Positions 1 to 5,788 of a stretch of DNA of 6,734 nt are shown here, piece after piece. The stretch's first letter is position 1; every line of letters starts with the position of its first letter. The stretch comes from DATARH01 sp035507475 (GTDB lineage Bacteria; Pseudomonadota; Alphaproteobacteria; ATCC43930; CGMCC-115725): positions 1 through 6,734 of the forward strand of contig DATJOB010000068.1 in the NCBI GenBank assembly GCA_035507475.1, in the 5' to 3' direction. The translations under genes were made by a program, and so were the position numbers. The notes below the pieces were generated by a model, which was not told where the DNA came from, made no database searches, and saw nothing but the letters and a program-made list of their open reading frames with translations.

Positions 1-131
1 CGCTCGCCGTGGTCGAGGCGATGAAGATGGAGAATGTGCTGCGCGCCGAGCGCGACGGGACGATCGCCCGACTCTGCGCCAAGCCGGGCGACAGCCTCGC
101 GGTCGACCAGGTGATCCTGGAATTCGCCTGA
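1..131 (+). CDS. Acyl-CoA carboxylase alpha subunit, C-terminal biotin-carrier end (partial)
   Basis: This is the last 42 residues of a biotin-dependent carboxylase; the rest lies upstream of the window. Reading in frame from base 3 gives LAVVEAMKMENVL, which contains the biotinylation motif E-A-M-K-M. The lysine that would carry biotin is encoded at 24-26 and lies 34 residues before the stop at 129-131, the usual distance in biotinyl domains. The tail (DGTIARLCAKPGDSLAVDQVILEF) resembles the alpha subunits of acetyl/propionyl/methylcrotonyl-CoA carboxylases more than free-standing AccB. In that family the alpha subunit carries biotin carboxylase plus this carrier arm and passes carboxybiotin to a beta subunit in the cytoplasm. 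Which acyl-CoA is carboxylated cannot be told from this fragment, so no symbol is given. Confidence 0.93.
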   Translation, partial: LAVVEAMKMENVLRAERDGTIARLCAKPGDSLAVDQVILEFA

Positions 132-190
132 TGCCCGTTGCGCAAGGCCGGCGCCGCAGGCGGCCGCGGATGCAGCAGCGCCCCTGACGC

Positions 191-466
191 ATGCGCACCG
201 TGCGGCTCTTCGTCAGCGGCCGGGTCCAGGGCGTCGGCTATCGCCTGTGGGCCGAGCGCACCGCCGCGGCGCTCGGCATCCGCGGCTGGGTGCGCAACCG
301 CGCCGACGGCCGCGTCGAGCTCCTCGGCACCGGCGATGCGGCGGCGATCGCCGCGCTGATCGAGGCCTGCGGTCAGGGCCCGCGCGCCGCGCTCGTCGAC
401 GAGGTTGTCGTCGCCGCGGCCGACGACGACGGCAGCGCCGGCTTCGCCGCCCGCCCGACGCTTTAG
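191..466 (+). CDS. acyP: Acylphosphatase
   Basis: A complete 91-residue protein, the normal length for an acylphosphatase, a small cytoplasmic enzyme that hydrolyses carboxyl-phosphate bonds such as that of acetyl phosphate. The first family signature is GRVQGVGYR at residues 10-18, where R18 is the phosphate-binding arginine. The second begins GWVRN at 32-36, where N36 is the catalytic asparagine and is followed by RADGRVEL. Both catalytic residues are therefore present. The ATG at 191 leaves the usual short N-terminal strand before the phosphate loop, and an in-frame TGA at 185-187 rules out a start further upstream. No clear Shine-Dalgarno sequence precedes it, so translation may depend on the carboxylase gene that ends 59 bp upstream. 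An acylphosphatase next to an acyl-CoA carboxylase alpha subunit is an arrangement I recall from alphaproteobacteria. The C-terminal third is Ala/Asp-rich. Confidence 0.95.
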   Translation: MRTVRLFVSGRVQGVGYRLWAERTAAALGIRGWVRNRADGRVELLGTGDAAAIAALIEACGQGPRAALVDEVVVAAADDDGSAGFAARPTL

Positions 467-566
467 CAAGGCCGACGGTCTGGCGCGGCGGCCGCGTGCC
501 GCGCGCCTCTCGGTTGCAAACTCGGCGCTTGGGGGCGGGTGCGAAACGCCCGACTATCGCGGCAAC

Positions 567-1808
567 ATGAGGGAGGAAGCACCCGCGCCGCCGCCCGGGC
601 TGAGCCGCCCGGCGCCGATCTATGTCGTCGGCCTGTTCGGCATGGGCTACACCGACTTCTACATCTTCCTCATCCCGCTCTACGGCATCTCGCTCGGCAT
701 GAGCGCCGGCGAGATCGGCCTGCTGGTCGGCGGCCGCTCGCTGCTCGCGGTGGTGTTGTCGATCCATGTCGGCGTGCTGATGGACCGTTTCGGCACGCGC
801 CGCGTCACGCTGTTCTTCGTCTGGTCGGCGATCTGCCTGGCGCCGGTCTTTCCGCTGCTGCCGTCGTTCTGGCCGCTCCTGCTGCTGCAGATCGTCAATG
901 GCGGCGCGCTGTCCTTTGCCTGGTCGGGCGCGCAGACGCTGATCGCCCAGCTCGCCGAGGGCGAGGCCGAATACATCGGCCGCTTCAGCTTCTTCGCGCG
1001 GATCGGCACCACCGCGGCGCCGATCGTCGCCGGGCTCGCCTGGGATTTCGGCGGCGCGTGGCCGGCCTACCTGCTCGGCGGGCTGTGGGGGGTGGTGCTG
1101 ACCGTGGCGCTGCTGCGCGCGCCCGAGGCCGCGGCGCGGACCCCGCGCGCGCCGGGACCGGTGCGGCTGCGCGACGTGCTGCCGCGCCTCAGCGACTACG
1201 CGAGCTGCCTCGCGCTGATGGCGATCCCGGCGGTGGCGACGTCGATGGCGATCATCTTCCTGCGCACCGCGACGATGGGCGTGCAGTCGTCGCTCTACAT
1301 CGTCTACCTCAACGGCCTCGGGCTCATGGGCACGACGATCGGCCTGTTATGCGCCTCGGTCGAGGTGTTCGGCGGGCTCGGCTCGCTCTTCGCCGGCCGT
1401 GCGATGCGGCTCGGCGACCCGCAGCGCACGATGCTGAGCGGCACCGTGGCCTCGATCGTGCTGATCTGCGTGACGCCGTTCCTCGGCGGGATTTATGCGC
1501 TGCTCCTCGTCACCAACGTCGTGCGCGGCTGGCTGCAGGGCATCGTCCAGCCGATGATGTTCTCGGTCCAGGCAAAGGCGGTGGGACCCTACCGGCAGGG
1601 CGCGGTGGTCGGGCTGCGCCAGACCCTGAACCGTCTCGCCGCGATCGTCATTCCGCCGGTGATGGGGCTGATCGCCGACTGGTGGGGCGCGACCGCGAGC
1701 TTCGTCACTCTCGGCGCGCTGCTGCTCGTGCTCTGCGCGCCGATCGCGCGGCTCAGCCGGCGCGAGGCGCGGCTGCGCCTCGTCGAGAGCCAGCCGGCCG
1801 CGGACTGA
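567..1808 (+). CDS. Major facilitator superfamily (MFS) transporter
   Basis: A 413-residue inner-membrane carrier with the length and about 12 hydrophobic segments typical of MFS permeases. Loop 2-3 carries the MFS motif A as GVLMDRFGTRRV (residues 69-80). A degenerate copy, FAGRAMRLGDPQR, at 275-287 marks the same loop in the second half. A basic, proline-rich cytoplasmic linker (about 184-206, RAPEAAARTPRAPGPVRLRD) divides the two six-helix bundles. Clear hydrophobic helices include about 17-40, 48-70, 81-99, 101-123, 148-184, 212-232, 291-317 and 372-393. The start at 567 is chosen because MREEAPAPPPGLSRP is a plausible short cytoplasmic N-terminus. The frame stays open back to an ATG at 405, but that would overlap the acylphosphatase by 62 bp and add 54 Arg/Ala-rich residues that do not look like membrane-protein sequence. 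The ribosome binding site is weak. The substrate cannot be predicted, and both export and import are possible. Confidence 0.9.
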   Translation: MREEAPAPPPGLSRPAPIYVVGLFGMGYTDFYIFLIPLYGISLGMSAGEIGLLVGGRSLLAVVLSIHVGVLMDRFGTRRVTLFFVWSAICLAPVFPLLPSFWPLLLLQIVNGGALSFAWSGAQTLIAQLAEGEAEYIGRFSFFARIGTTAAPIVAGLAWDFGGAWPAYLLGGLWGVVLTVALLRAPEAAARTPRAPGPVRLRDVLPRLSDYASCLALMAIPAVATSMAIIFLRTATMGVQSSLYIVYLNGLGLMGTTIGLLCASVEVFGGLGSLFAGRAMRLGDPQRTMLSGTVASIVLICVTPFLGGIYALLLVTNVVRGWLQGIVQPMMFSVQAKAVGPYRQGAVVGLRQTLNRLAAIVIPPVMGLIADWWGATASFVTLGALLLVLCAPIARLSRREARLRLVESQPAAD

Positions 1809-1826
1809 CCCGCCGCGCGCCCGACC

Positions 1827-3425
1827 TCAGCGGTCGAGCCAGATATCCTCGAAGCGCCAGCCGTTGAAGATGCTGTTGACCATCAGCGTCTCGTTCTTGA
1901 CCTCCTTCTGCCAGCAGGTGGCGGTGCGGTTGAACATGATGATCGGCCGCGCCGCGTCGAGCTGGAGCTGCTTGTCGATCTCCCACACAAGCTGGCGCCG
2001 CTTGTCCGGGTCGGCGATCTGCGACTGCTCGGCGAATTTCTTGTCGAGCTCGGGATTGCAGTAGTCGCTGTAGTTGCGCTCCGAGCCGCAGGCGAAATTC
2101 TCGAAGAATTGCTGGTCGGGGTCATCGACCGCATTGCCGGTGATGTTGAGCCCGACCTGGTAGTCCTTGCGGGCGACCTTGGGGAACCAGTTGGCGGTCT
2201 CGATCGGTTCGAGCTCGCCGTCGATATAGACGGTCTTGAGCTGGTCGATCAGGATCACCGCCGGGTCGCGATAGGCGGCGATGTTGCGGGTCGACACCTT
2301 GAGCGGCAAGTGCTTGTCGGGGCCGTAGCCGGCCTTTTCCATCAGCGCCCGCGCCTCGGCCCGGTTCTTGTCGATGTCGGGCCCGTAGCCGGGGAGCGTC
2401 GCGAGCTGGTCGGGCGGCAGCCCCCACAAGCCTTCGGGCGGCGGCTGCATCGCGCCCGACGCGTCGCCCTGGCCCTCGCCGAGGATCTGGATGAACGCCT
2501 TGCGGTCGAGCGCCAGCATCACCGCGCGCCGGATATCGGCGTTGTCGAATGGCGGCTTGGTGCGGTTGAGCAGCAGGTTGGTGCTGTTGTTGTTGGGCAC
2601 CACCTGGCAGATCGCCGTCGGATCCTGCGTCGCGATGTCCTTCATCAACGGCACCGTGACTTCGGTGGTGAAGGTCATGTCGAACTTGCCGGCGATGAAG
2701 CCGAGGATCGCCGTCGAGCGGTTGGTGACGATGGTGAACTCGATGCCGTCGAGATAGGGCAGGCCGGGCTTCCAGTAATCCGGGTTCCTGACCAGCTTGA
2801 TCGATTCGTTGGGCTTGAACTCGACGAACTTGAACGGCCCGGTGCCGATCGGATGCTGGCGCATCTGCGCCGGCGGCACGTGACACGGATAGATCGGCGA
2901 ATAGCCCGAGGCGAGGAGCGCGAGCAAGGCGGGCTGCGGCCGCTTCAGGTGAAACACCGCCTCGTCGTCGCCGTTGGCCGTCACCTCGACGAGATTGCCG
3001 TACCACGACTTGCGCGGGTTGACCCTGAGCCTCGCCTGGGCCTTGCCCTGCAAGAGCTCGAAGGTGCATTTGACGTCGGCCGCGGTGAACGGCTTGCCGT
3101 CATGCCACTTGACGCCGTGCCGCAGCTTGAAGGTGAGCTCGGTGCCGTCGGCGCTCCACGACCAGCTCTCGGCGAGATCGGGCACGATCGATTTGAGGCT
3201 GTTCTGCGCGACGTGCTGGTCGAAGACGACGAGGTTGTTGAAGACGCCCATCACCGGCATCACGGTCGAGATCGTCGCCTCTTCGAGGATCGACATGCTC
3301 GCCGGGCTGTCGCGGTGATAGACCCGCAGCACGCCGCCCGATTTCTGCGCCAGGGCCGGCCCGGCCGGCATCGTCGCCGCCAGGATCAGGCCGAACAAGG
3401 CTGCCGCCCGCGTCAATGTGCGCAT
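1827..3425 (-). CDS. ABC transporter substrate-binding protein, family 5 (peptide/opine/nickel type)
   Basis: A 532-residue secreted binding protein, the usual length for SBP family 5 (OppA/DppA relatives). Residues 1-26 are a Sec signal peptide (basic MRTLTR, hydrophobic core, then ALA before QKSG) with no lipobox cysteine, so the mature protein should be free in the periplasm. The family signature spans about 87-124, with SWSWSADGTELTFKLRHG followed by VKWHDGKPFTAADV. GTGPFKFVEFKPNESIKLVRNPDYW (194-218) and IRRAVMLALDR (298-308) are further conserved blocks. C446 and C456 may form the short disulfide seen in some homologues. Start at 3425: on the minus strand GGGAGGGA lies just upstream (3436-3429). 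The frame extends to an ATG at 3572, but that adds 49 Arg/Pro-rich residues ahead of the signal peptide. No permease or ATPase gene is adjacent, so this may be an orphan. It converges on the MFS gene with an 18-bp gap. The ligand is unknown; a dedicated peptide role is not implied. Confidence 0.94.
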   Translation of the reverse strand: MRTLTRAAALFGLILAATMPAGPALAQKSGGVLRVYHRDSPASMSILEEATISTVMPVMGVFNNLVVFDQHVAQNSLKSIVPDLAESWSWSADGTELTFKLRHGVKWHDGKPFTAADVKCTFELLQGKAQARLRVNPRKSWYGNLVEVTANGDDEAVFHLKRPQPALLALLASGYSPIYPCHVPPAQMRQHPIGTGPFKFVEFKPNESIKLVRNPDYWKPGLPYLDGIEFTIVTNRSTAILGFIAGKFDMTFTTEVTVPLMKDIATQDPTAICQVVPNNNSTNLLLNRTKPPFDNADIRRAVMLALDRKAFIQILGEGQGDASGAMQPPPEGLWGLPPDQLATLPGYGPDIDKNRAEARALMEKAGYGPDKHLPLKVSTRNIAAYRDPAVILIDQLKTVYIDGELEPIETANWFPKVARKDYQVGLNITGNAVDDPDQQFFENFACGSERNYSDYCNPELDKKFAEQSQIADPDKRRQLVWEIDKQLQLDAARPIIMFNRTATCWQKEVKNETLMVNSIFNGWRFEDIWLDR

Positions 3426-3449
3426 TCGTCCCTCCCACGCCGTGCGCGA

Positions 3450-3478
3450 ATTGGCGGCGCGCCGCCGCGGCCTGTCAA
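3450..3478 (-). promoter_or_regulatory. Putative sigma-70-type promoter for the substrate-binding protein gene
   Basis: On the minus strand there is a perfect TTGACA (3478-3473), then a 17-bp spacer and GCCAAT (3455-3450), which matches the -10 consensus at its last three positions. Transcription would begin near 3443 and give a leader of roughly 18 nt that contains the GGGAGGGA ribosome binding site. The -10 element is weak, so this is a prediction only. Confidence 0.38.
3453..3466. repeat. 14-bp perfect palindrome in the divergent intergenic region
   Basis: GGCGGCGCGCCGCC reads identically on both strands. It lies mostly in the spacer of the predicted minus-strand promoter and overlaps its -10 box by three bases, a position where a bound repressor would block RNA polymerase. 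A second, 10-bp palindrome (CCGCCGGCGG) follows at 3479-3488. In DNA this rich in G and C such palindromes also arise by chance, so an operator role is only a possibility. Confidence 0.35.
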
Positions 3479-3534
3479 CCGCCGGCGGCGAGCGCGGACG
3501 GCGAATTCCGATGGCCGGGTCGCGGCCGGCATCC

Positions 3535-3564
3535 TTGACGTTGGGGCGAGCGGCGGGCGACAGT
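3535..3564 (+). promoter_or_regulatory. Putative promoter for the CoA-transferase gene
   Basis: TTGACG at 3535-3540 is a five-of-six -35 match. An 18-bp spacer leads to GACAGT at 3559-3564, which matches the -10 consensus at only three positions. Transcription would start near 3571 and leave a leader of about 45 nt before the GTG at 3617. It is the best plus-strand candidate in the 191-bp gap but weak on its own. Confidence 0.28.
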
Positions 3565-3602
3565 CGCGGCACGCCCGGCTCGCGATGGCCGGCTCTCGAT
3601 TT

Positions 3603-3609
3603 GGAGGAA
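3603..3609 (+). promoter_or_regulatory. Ribosome binding site fixing a GTG start
   Basis: GGAGGAA lies 7 nt before GTG 3617, an ideal distance. It supports GTG as the true initiator of the CoA-transferase. The closer ATG at 3609-3611 is out of frame and reads only M-S-P before a stop that overlaps the GTG. Confidence 0.85.
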
Positions 3610-3616
3610 TGTCGCC

Positions 3617-4807
3617 GTGAGCATCGGATCGCTGCCGCTGTCGAAATTCACCGTGCTCGACCTGACCCATGCGCGCGCCGGGCCGACCGCGGTGCGCCAG
3701 CTCGCGGACTGGGGCGCCAAGGTCATCAAGATCGAGCCGCCGGGCGCGTCGGCGACCGACATCACCGGCTCGAAGCGCGACGGGTTCGACTTCCAGAACC
3801 TGCACCGCAACAAGAAGAGCCTGGCGCTCAACCTGAAAAGCAAGGACGGGCTGGCGATCTTCATGAAGCTCGCGGCGAAGGCGGACGTGATCGTCGAGAA
3901 CTTCCGCTCGACGGTGAAGCACCGGCTCGGCGTCGATTACGAGGCGGTGAAGCGGGTCAACCCGCGCATCGTCTACGGCAGCATCTCCGGCTTCGGCCAG
4001 AGCGGCCCCTATGCGAAGCGCCCCGGCGTCGACCAGATCGCGCAGGGCATGGGCGGATTGATGTCGATCACCGGGCTGCCGGGGCAGGGGCCGGTGCGGG
4101 TCGGCATCCCGATCGACGATCTGTGCGCCGGGCTGCTCCTCGCCCAGGCGATCCTGATGGCGCTGATCGAGCGCGAAAGCTCGGGCGAGGGGCAGTGGGT
4201 CCATACCTCGCTGCTCGAGGCGCAGATCTTCATGCTCGACTTCCAGGCCTCGCGCTGGCTGCAGGCCGGCGAGGTCGCCAAGCAGGCCGGCAACGACCAC
4301 CCGACCGGGATCCCGACCGGCCTCTTCCCGACCGCCGACGGGCAGATCAACATCGCCGCCTCCGGCGACAACCTCTACAAGCGGTTTTGCGAGGCGGCCG
4401 GCGCCGAGCATCTGCTTGCCGACCCGGACTACGCGACCGGGCCGGCGCGCTCGAAGAACCGCAAGCGGCTCAACGAGATCATCGGCGAGATCACGCGGAC
4501 GCGGCCGAGCGCCTATTGGATCGAGCTGTTGAACGAGGTCGGCGTGCCGTGCGGCCCGGTCTACACGATCGACCAGGTCTTCGCCGACCCCCAGGTCGAG
4601 CATCTCGAAATGGCGCGCCCGATGGACCACGCCCGGCTCGGCGAGCTCAAGGTCGTCGGCCAGGCGATCAACATGACGAAGACACCCGAAGCGGCGCGGA
4701 TGCGGCTGCCGACGCCCGATCTCGGCGAGCACAGCGAGGACATCCTGCGCGAGCTCGGCTACCACCAGGGCGACATCGCCGATCTGCGCGCCGCCGGGGT
4801 GATCTAG
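3617..4807 (+). CDS. CaiB/BaiF family (family III) CoA-transferase
   Basis: A 396-residue cytoplasmic enzyme of the usual length for family III CoA-transferases, which move CoA from one acyl-CoA to a free carboxylic acid and form interlocked homodimers. The N-terminal family block is VLDLTHARAGPTAVRQLADWGAKVIKIEPP (13-42). It is followed by NKKSLALNLKSKDG (65-78), ADVIVENFRS (89-98), and SISGFGQSGPYAKRPGVDQIAQGMGGLMSITG (122-153). The catalytic aspartate is D168 in GIPIDDLCAG, equivalent to Asp169 of formyl-CoA transferase and CaiB. The C-terminal part has VGVPCGPVYTIDQVFADPQV (312-331) and the ending LRELGYHQGDIADLRAAGVI. The sequence is intact and shows all expected landmarks. Donor and acceptor cannot be read from sequence: oxalate, carnitine, succinate, mesaconate and aromatic-acid enzymes all share this fold. 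It is divergent from the binding-protein gene and lies 128 bp upstream of a crotonase-fold gene, suggesting activation of an imported organic acid (inference). Confidence 0.95.
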   Translation: MSIGSLPLSKFTVLDLTHARAGPTAVRQLADWGAKVIKIEPPGASATDITGSKRDGFDFQNLHRNKKSLALNLKSKDGLAIFMKLAAKADVIVENFRSTVKHRLGVDYEAVKRVNPRIVYGSISGFGQSGPYAKRPGVDQIAQGMGGLMSITGLPGQGPVRVGIPIDDLCAGLLLAQAILMALIERESSGEGQWVHTSLLEAQIFMLDFQASRWLQAGEVAKQAGNDHPTGIPTGLFPTADGQINIAASGDNLYKRFCEAAGAEHLLADPDYATGPARSKNRKRLNEIIGEITRTRPSAYWIELLNEVGVPCGPVYTIDQVFADPQVEHLEMARPMDHARLGELKVVGQAINMTKTPEAARMRLPTPDLGEHSEDILRELGYHQGDIADLRAAGVI

Positions 4808-4818
4808 GATTTACCCGA

Positions 4819-4900
4819 CACCGTCCCGTCTCGCCGAAATGGTCGGGCTTGTCCCGGCGGTCCAGGTGCAGGCCCCGGAACAGGTCCGGGCATGACGGTG
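4819..4900. repeat. REP-like nested inverted-repeat element in the CoA-transferase/crotonase gap
   Basis: Perfect 7-bp terminal inverted repeats, CACCGTC (4819-4825) and GACGGTG (4894-4900), enclose two imperfect inverted 21-bp arms at 4839-4859 and 4873-4893. Compared in the same orientation the arms agree at 15 of 21 positions. Each arm is itself a small hairpin: CGGG-CTTGT-CCCG (4844-4856) and CCCGG-AACAGGT-CCGGG (4874-4890). The element fills most of the 128-bp gap. The pattern matches, from memory, a family of intergenic palindromic repeats common in alphaproteobacterial genomes. As RNA it could fold and shield or separate the two messages, but no T-run follows it, so it is not a classical terminator. 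Confidence 0.72.
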
Positions 4901-4921
4901 AAAGGAACGCGGCCAGCCTTT

Positions 4922-4926
4922 AGGAG
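4922..4926 (+). promoter_or_regulatory. Ribosome binding site of the crotonase-fold gene
   Basis: AGGAG is placed 9 nt before ATG 4936. It follows the inverted-repeat element by about 20 nt, so the gene keeps its own translation signal outside the repeat. Confidence 0.75.
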
Positions 4927-4935
4927 AAACAGCAA

Positions 4936-5739
4936 ATGCTCGACCAGCCCCTCGCGACCTCGAAGATGATCGGCGAAAAGGACGGCGCGATCGGCCGGAT
5001 CATCTTCAACAACCCGGCGCGCCACAACGCGGTGTCGCTCGACATGTGGCAGGCGCTCGGCCAGATCATGGACGATTTCGAGAGCGACGAGGCGATCCGC
5101 GTCATCGTGCTGCAGGGCGCCGGCGGCAAGGCCTTCGTCTCGGGCGCCGACATCTCCGAGTTCAAGGAGAAGCGCGACAGCGTCGCGGCCGCCGAAGCCT
5201 ACGCCAAGACCTCCGAGAGCGCGCGGGTCAAGCTGCAGGAGACGCTGAAGCCGACGATCGCGATGATCCAGGGCTACTGCATCGGCGGCGGCGTCGCCAC
5301 CGCGCTCGCCTGCGACATCCGCATCGCCGCCGAGGGGTCGAAGTTCGGCGTTCCCGCCGCGAAGCTCGGGCTCGGCTACGCCTATGAGGGGATCAGGAAG
5401 CTGATCGACCTGGTCGGCCCGGCCTACGCGCGGGAGATCTTCTATACCGCGCGCCAGTTCAGCGCCGAGGAAGCGCTGGCGATGGGGCTCGTCAACCGGG
5501 TGGTGCCGGCCGACGCGCTCGACAGCTACGTCAAGAGCTACTGCGACACGATCGCCGCCAACGCACCGCTGACCGTGCGCTCGGTCAAGCAGATCGTGCG
5601 CGAGGCGCTGAAGGATCCGAACGAGCGCGATATGGCGCTGTGCAAGCGGGTGGTCGACGCCTGCTTCGCCAGCGAGGACTACACCGAAGGCCGTACCGCC
5701 TTCATGGAGAAGCGCCGCCCGGTCTTCAAGGGCCGCTGA
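4936..5739 (+). CDS. Enoyl-CoA hydratase/isomerase (crotonase) family protein with atypical active site
   Basis: A complete 267-residue crotonase-fold protein, normal in length. The CoA-binding and oxyanion-hole segments are clear: GAGGKAFVSGADISEF (61-76) and IQGYCIGGGVATALACDIRIAAEGSKFGVP (111-140). EALAMGLVNRVVP (179-191) and the helical tail ending FMEKRRPVFKGR follow. Family members bind acyl-CoA and stabilise an enolate; many hydrate 2-enoyl-CoA in fatty-acid or aromatic-acid breakdown. Here both catalytic glutamates of classical hydratases are absent: the GGGCE glutamate (E144 in rat) is A121, and the PE-x-x-LG glutamate (E164) is A141. The nearest acidic residue is E151 in LGLGYAYEGIRKL. 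I recall the FGVPAAKLGLGY pattern from a subgroup usually labelled simply enoyl-CoA hydratase, so the true reaction may be isomerisation, hydrolysis or something else. The gene lies downstream of the CoA-transferase on the same strand and may be co-transcribed across the repeat element. Confidence 0.93.
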   Translation: MLDQPLATSKMIGEKDGAIGRIIFNNPARHNAVSLDMWQALGQIMDDFESDEAIRVIVLQGAGGKAFVSGADISEFKEKRDSVAAAEAYAKTSESARVKLQETLKPTIAMIQGYCIGGGVATALACDIRIAAEGSKFGVPAAKLGLGYAYEGIRKLIDLVGPAYAREIFYTARQFSAEEALAMGLVNRVVPADALDSYVKSYCDTIAANAPLTVRSVKQIVREALKDPNERDMALCKRVVDACFASEDYTEGRTAFMEKRRPVFKGR

Positions 5740-5749
5740 GGCGCGGCCG

Positions 5750-5766
5750 CCGCCGCCGGGCGGCGG
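5750..5766. repeat. GC-only inverted repeat between the crotonase and FecR-domain genes
   Basis: A 7-bp perfect stem (5750-5756 with 5760-5766) closes a 3-nt loop, 10 bp after the crotonase stop codon. As RNA it would be stable and could act as an attenuator or 3'-end stabiliser. No T-tract follows, so a Rho-independent terminator is not supported. Confidence 0.35.
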
Positions 5767-5777
5767 GAGGGAGCCGA

Positions 5778-5785
5778 GGGAGGAG
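5778..5785 (+). promoter_or_regulatory. Ribosome binding site of the FecR-domain gene
   Basis: GGGAGGAG ends 3 nt before ATG 5789. A second purine-rich block, GGGAGGGAG, lies at 5765-5773. The near site is slightly close to the start but strong in sequence. Confidence 0.65.
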
Positions 5786-5788
5786 CGG

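Noticed and set aside
514..519. TTGCAA before the MFS gene, considered as a -35 promoter element
   Set aside because: No acceptable -10 sequence at 16-18 bp downstream; the area is G-rich.
533..551. GGGCG/CGCCC inverted repeat upstream of the MFS gene
   Set aside because: Only 5 bp of stem with a 9-nt loop, which is likely by chance at this base composition.
405..566. 54-codon N-terminal extension of the MFS transporter
   Set aside because: It overlaps the acylphosphatase by 62 bp, is low-complexity and Arg/Ala-rich, and precedes a natural short N-terminus at 567.
1822..1836. Small inverted repeat (CGACC/GGTCG) at the convergent MFS/SBP gene ends, considered as a bidirectional terminator
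   Set aside because: The stem is only 5 bp, overlaps the SBP stop codon, and no T-run follows on either strand.
539..1867. Second plus-strand frame (442 codons) overlapping the MFS transporter
   Set aside because: Arg/Ala/Gly-rich with no membrane pattern; the alternative frame has MFS motif A and about 12 helices.
2109..3620. Long plus-strand open frame (503 codons) antisense to the binding-protein gene
   Set aside because: It is rich in Arg, Val, Gly and His with no recognisable domain, and it mirrors a well-supported SBP gene. Such antisense frames are expected in GC-rich DNA where stop codons are rare.
3413..4765. Long minus-strand open frame (450 codons) opposite the CoA-transferase
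   Set aside because: No family motif and an Arg/Asp/Leu-biased composition; the opposite strand encodes a complete CaiB-type enzyme with a perfect ribosome binding site.
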